This document shows, piece by piece, positions 61,765-64,000 of a stretch of 64,000 bases of DNA (the first letter of the stretch is position 1; every line of letters begins with the position of its first letter). The position numbers were made by a program, and so were the translations under genes. The stretch is from PALSA-505 sp036501145 (GTDB taxonomy: Bacteria > Actinomycetota > Actinomycetes > Streptosporangiales > Streptosporangiaceae). A model generated the notes under the pieces. It had not been told where the DNA came from and did no database searches. It saw only the letters and a list, made by a program, of their open reading frames with translations. The DNA lies in assembly GCA_036501145.1 (NCBI GenBank), contig DASYAV010000012.1, positions 62,001 to 126,000 of the forward strand, in the 5' to 3' direction.

Positions 61765-63324
61765 GTGCCCACACTGTCGGAGATGGCGGCCCGCCATACG
61801 CGGCTGTCCACCGCGGACGTGGAGTGGCTGCACGCCCTGGTGTCGGACTGGCAGCTGATCGCCGACCTGTCGTTCGCCGACCTGGTCCTCTGGGCGCTCA
61901 CCAGGGACGGCAGCGGCTGGCTGGCCATGGCTCAGATGCGGCCGACCACCGGCCCCACCGCGGTGCACGACGACGTGGTCGGGCTCACCATCGGGTCCGG
62001 GCAGCGCCCGCTGCTCGGCGCCGCGATGCGGGAGCGGCGGATCTGCCGGGAAGGCGACCCGGACTGGACCTCCGGAGTGCCGGTCCGTGCGGAGACCATC
62101 CCGGTCACCCGGGCCGGCCAGGTGATCGCGGTCATCGAGCGGAACACCAACCTGAGCGCGGCACGCACCCCGAGCCGGCTGGAGCTGACCTACCTGCGCG
62201 GCGCGGACGACCTGGCCCAGATGGTGGCCGAGGGCACGTTCCCGTTCCCCGGCGAGGAGCCCATCCTGGTCCGGTCCCCGCGGGTGGGGGACGGGCTGCT
62301 GCGGCTCGGCCGCGGCGGCCAGGTCACCTACGCCAGCCCGAACGCGCTGTCCGCCTACCGCAGGCTCGGCCTCACCGCGGACCTGGTCGGCGCCGAGCTC
62401 GGCCCGGTGACGGCGCGGCTGTGCGCGCCGGGGGAGCCGATGGACGACTCGCTGATGGTGGTCGCGAGCGGGCGCAGGCCGCGGGAGACCGAGGTCGAGT
62501 CGAACGGCTCGGTGGTCCAGCTGCGGGCCATCCCGCTGGCGGTGGCCGGTTCCCGGACCGGTGCGCTGATCCTGGTGCGGGACGTGACCGAGCTGCGCCG
62601 CCGGGAGCGGGAGCTGCTGTCCAAGGACGCGACGATCCGCGAGATCCACCACCGGGTGAAGAACAACCTGCAGACGGTGGCCGCGCTGCTCCGGCTGCAG
62701 GCCCGCCGGATGTCCGAGCCGCAGGCGCGGGCGGCGCTGGACGAGGCGGTCCGCCGGGTCGGCTCGATCGCGGTGGTGCACGAGACGCTGTCCCTCACCC
62801 CGGACGAGATCGTGGATTTCGACGGCATCGCCGAGCGGGTCGTCACGATGGCCGTCGAGGTGTCCGCGCCGGAGCCGGGCATCACGCCGCGGCTGTCCGG
62901 CACGTTCGGCCGGCTGTCCTCCGCGGTGGCCACCCCGCTGGCGATGGTGCTGACCGAGCTGCTGCAGAACGCCCTGCAGCATGGTCTCGGCCCGGGCCCG
63001 CCGGCCCGGCCCGGGCCGGGCACCCAGCCGGCCGGCACCCTCGAGGTGACCGCGCGGCGGCGGCCGGGCAATCTCACCGTCATGGTCGCCGACGACGGCG
63101 TGGGCCTGCCGGACGGGTTCGACCTGGACTCGGCCACCAGCCTTGGCCTGCAGATCGTGCGCACGCTGGTGGTGTCCGAACTCGGTGGCAGCCTGGCCGT
63201 CACCGGCCGCCCGGGCGGCGGCACGCTGGCCGTGGTCGACCTGCCGGTGGAGACGCCCGTCCCGGCCGAATCCGGCGGCGGTGCCGTGACCGAACCGGCC
63301 GCCGAGGGCGCCGGGCGTCGTTAA
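61765..63324 (+). CDS. pdtaS: PdtaS-type sensor histidine kinase
   Basis: 519 residues. A GAF domain (WQLIADLSFADLVLWALTRDGSGWLAMAQMRPTTGPT) and a PAS domain (residues ~170-285) precede a HisKA_2 dimerisation helix IREIHHRVKNNLQTVAALLRLQARR with phospho-acceptor His295 or His296, and an HATPase domain with LTELLQNALQHGL and VMVADDGVGLPDGF. It is the orthologue type of mycobacterial PdtaS, which signals to the RNA-binding antiterminator PdtaR; pdtaR is not adjacent. GTG 61765 gives the family N-terminus (PTLSEMAARHT). The C-tail is Gly/Ala-rich. Confidence 0.93.
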   Translation: MPTLSEMAARHTRLSTADVEWLHALVSDWQLIADLSFADLVLWALTRDGSGWLAMAQMRPTTGPTAVHDDVVGLTIGSGQRPLLGAAMRERRICREGDPDWTSGVPVRAETIPVTRAGQVIAVIERNTNLSAARTPSRLELTYLRGADDLAQMVAEGTFPFPGEEPILVRSPRVGDGLLRLGRGGQVTYASPNALSAYRRLGLTADLVGAELGPVTARLCAPGEPMDDSLMVVASGRRPRETEVESNGSVVQLRAIPLAVAGSRTGALILVRDVTELRRRERELLSKDATIREIHHRVKNNLQTVAALLRLQARRMSEPQARAALDEAVRRVGSIAVVHETLSLTPDEIVDFDGIAERVVTMAVEVSAPEPGITPRLSGTFGRLSSAVATPLAMVLTELLQNALQHGLGPGPPARPGPGTQPAGTLEVTARRRPGNLTVMVADDGVGLPDGFDLDSATSLGLQIVRTLVVSELGGSLAVTGRPGGGTLAVVDLPVETPVPAESGGGAVTEPAAEGAGRR

Positions 63325-63348
63325 GCCGCCCGCGCACGCGAGGCTGTG

Positions 63349-63371
63349 GGCCCGGGTGGTCAGCCCGGGCC
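63349..63371. terminator. Hairpin between pdtaS and whiB1
   Basis: GGCCCGGG (63349-63356) and CCCGGGCC (63364-63371) form a perfect 8-base stem with a 7-base loop between convergent genes, a likely shared terminator. Confidence 0.6.
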
Positions 63372-63384
63372 GTCATGGCCGCGC

Positions 63385-63639
63385 TCAGACGTGCGCGCGG
63401 GCCCTGATCCTGGCCGTGCGCCGCTTGAGTGCGCGCCGCTCGTCCTCGCTCATGCCACCCCAGACCCCAGCGTCCTGGCCGCTCTCTATCGCCCACTGCA
63501 GGCAGAGATCCATGACCGGGCAGCGCCGGCACACCTGCTTGGCTTCATCGATCTGGAGCAGCGCAGGACCGGTGTTACCGATGGGGAAGAACAGTTCAGG
63601 GTCCACGTCACGGCAGGCGGCGTGGTGACGCCAGTCCAT
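63385..63639 (-). CDS. whiB1: WhiB1-type iron-sulfur transcription factor
   Basis: 84 residues. The four cluster ligands are Cys9, Cys37, Cys40 and Cys46 (C...C-x2-C-x5-C), followed by the GVWGG turn (58-62) and a basic C-terminal tail (RRALKRRTARIRARA) for DNA contact. MDWRHHAACRDVDPELFFPIGNTGPALLQIDEAK is nearly the same as WhiB1/WblE of other actinomycetes, where the 4Fe-4S protein binds the principal sigma factor and reacts with nitric oxide. ATG 63639 was chosen over one three codons upstream by family length. A CRP-like box lies about 115 bases upstream. Confidence 0.95.
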   Translation of the reverse strand: MDWRHHAACRDVDPELFFPIGNTGPALLQIDEAKQVCRRCPVMDLCLQWAIESGQDAGVWGGMSEDERRALKRRTARIRARAHV

Positions 63640-64000
63640 GCGGTCCACTCCTCTTCGCGGCGGGTGGTGCCCGCCGCCTGGGCTCTCGGCGGGACTGGCC
63701 CGCCTGCGGGTTATCGGCGGGTCTTGGCCGACCTGCCGTCTGACTTCATCCTTGTGAACATTTTCACGAGCTGAGCCGTATGTCGGGGTCCGTGAGGTTC
63801 CCGGCTATGATGCACCTTTGCTCGCGAAGCCAGTGCCCCGCGCGGCCCCGTGACCGAGGACTTATGGTCGCCCCGGTCCCGTTAGCCGAGGTTGCGCGGC
63901 ACGTGCACCTGCTCGCGATGCATCGCTTCCCACTCTTTCAACTGCGGCTAGCAGGCGCAAGAGTTCCGGTCAAGGTTCAGCGCGTTTTATATGTCAGATA
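63640..64000. other. Non-coding region upstream of whiB1 to the window end
   Basis: It contains the whiB1 control region and, probably, a promoter for a rightward gene beyond the window (TATGAT at 63806-63811; the AT-rich GTTTTATATG near 63982). No protein frame is supported on either strand and no tRNA fold was seen. Confidence 0.5.
63753..63768 (-). promoter_or_regulatory. CRP-like binding site upstream of whiB1
   Basis: TGTGAACATTTTCACG fits TGTGA-N6-TCACA with one mismatch at the last base. It lies 114-129 bases before the whiB1 start. In mycobacteria whiB1 is known to be controlled by the cAMP receptor protein, which supports the reading. Confidence 0.65.

Overview
The window is 64 kb of very GC-rich DNA with dense genes, many GTG/TTG starts and frequent 1-4 base stop/start overlaps. 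Gene content places it on the chromosome of a mycelial-type or soil actinomycete: a complete SigR/RsrA thiol-stress pair with its autoregulatory promoter, WhiB1 with a CRP-like box, a PdtaS-type kinase, F420-dependent PPOX oxidoreductase, HisN, and the actinobacterial biotin synthase auxiliary protein BsaP. The genus cannot be fixed from the sequence. No rRNA, tRNA, CRISPR array, prophage or intact insertion sequence was seen.

Layout. 0-4.3 kb: a translationally coupled operon for a secreted beta-helix glycoside hydrolase, a type I sulfatase and its own formylglycine-generating enzyme. 4.3-19.5 kb: transport and regulation (GNAT, an MFS exporter fused to three carboxypeptidase-regulatory-like domains with a palindromic operator, a large MalT-type LuxR regulator, AraC, PPOX, a CoaE-GrpB protein whose kinase half has lost its P-loop, a secreted beta-propeller protein, and a divergent MFS/GH1 beta-glucosidase pair). 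18.2-21.1 kb: a divergent ATP-grasp / glutamate-cysteine-ligase-like pair. 21.1-24.1 kb: MerR regulator with a textbook 19-bp-spacer promoter driving a SagB-type dehydrogenase and an aldo/keto reductase. 24.1-27.9 kb: a degraded accessory patch (broken genes, XRE-TPR regulator, zinc-ribbon protein, CutA) that appears to lie between two halves of one VOC gene.

27.9-38.4 kb: ECF sigma factor divergent from an MFS exporter across an 18-bp perfect inverted repeat, a secreted sedolisin-like peptidase, an MFS / DUF1275 / KimA-like operon, a lipoprotein and a CBS protein. 38.5-47.0 kb: housekeeping core (hisN, rsgA, aroA, SRAP/YedK, DksA-like, methyltransferase, sigR-rsrA) interrupted by an aldo/keto reductase and an ArsR pair. 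47.1-53.7 kb: NB-ARC/TPR protein, two membrane HD proteins (one true HD-GYP, one degenerate) behind a long structured leader, a truncated beta-propeller gene and a stand-alone biotinyl carrier protein.

53.7-61.7 kb is a biotin-linked region: biotinyl carrier, BsaP, a TPP enzyme, a DUF3311/sodium-solute symporter pair, and a bioF-gntR-bioD-bioB operon with an embedded GntR/UTRA regulator. Two short inverted-repeat elements with related termini flank bioF-gntR-bioD. The window ends with pdtaS and whiB1.

The best candidates for undescribed biology are the HD-GYP leader RNA with mutually exclusive pairing and an 18-codon leader ORF, the GntR-regulated biotin operon bounded by MITE-like repeats, and the ATP-grasp/GCS2 pair, which is unexpected in a mycothiol-type actinomycete. 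All functional statements come from reading motifs by eye; no database search was run.
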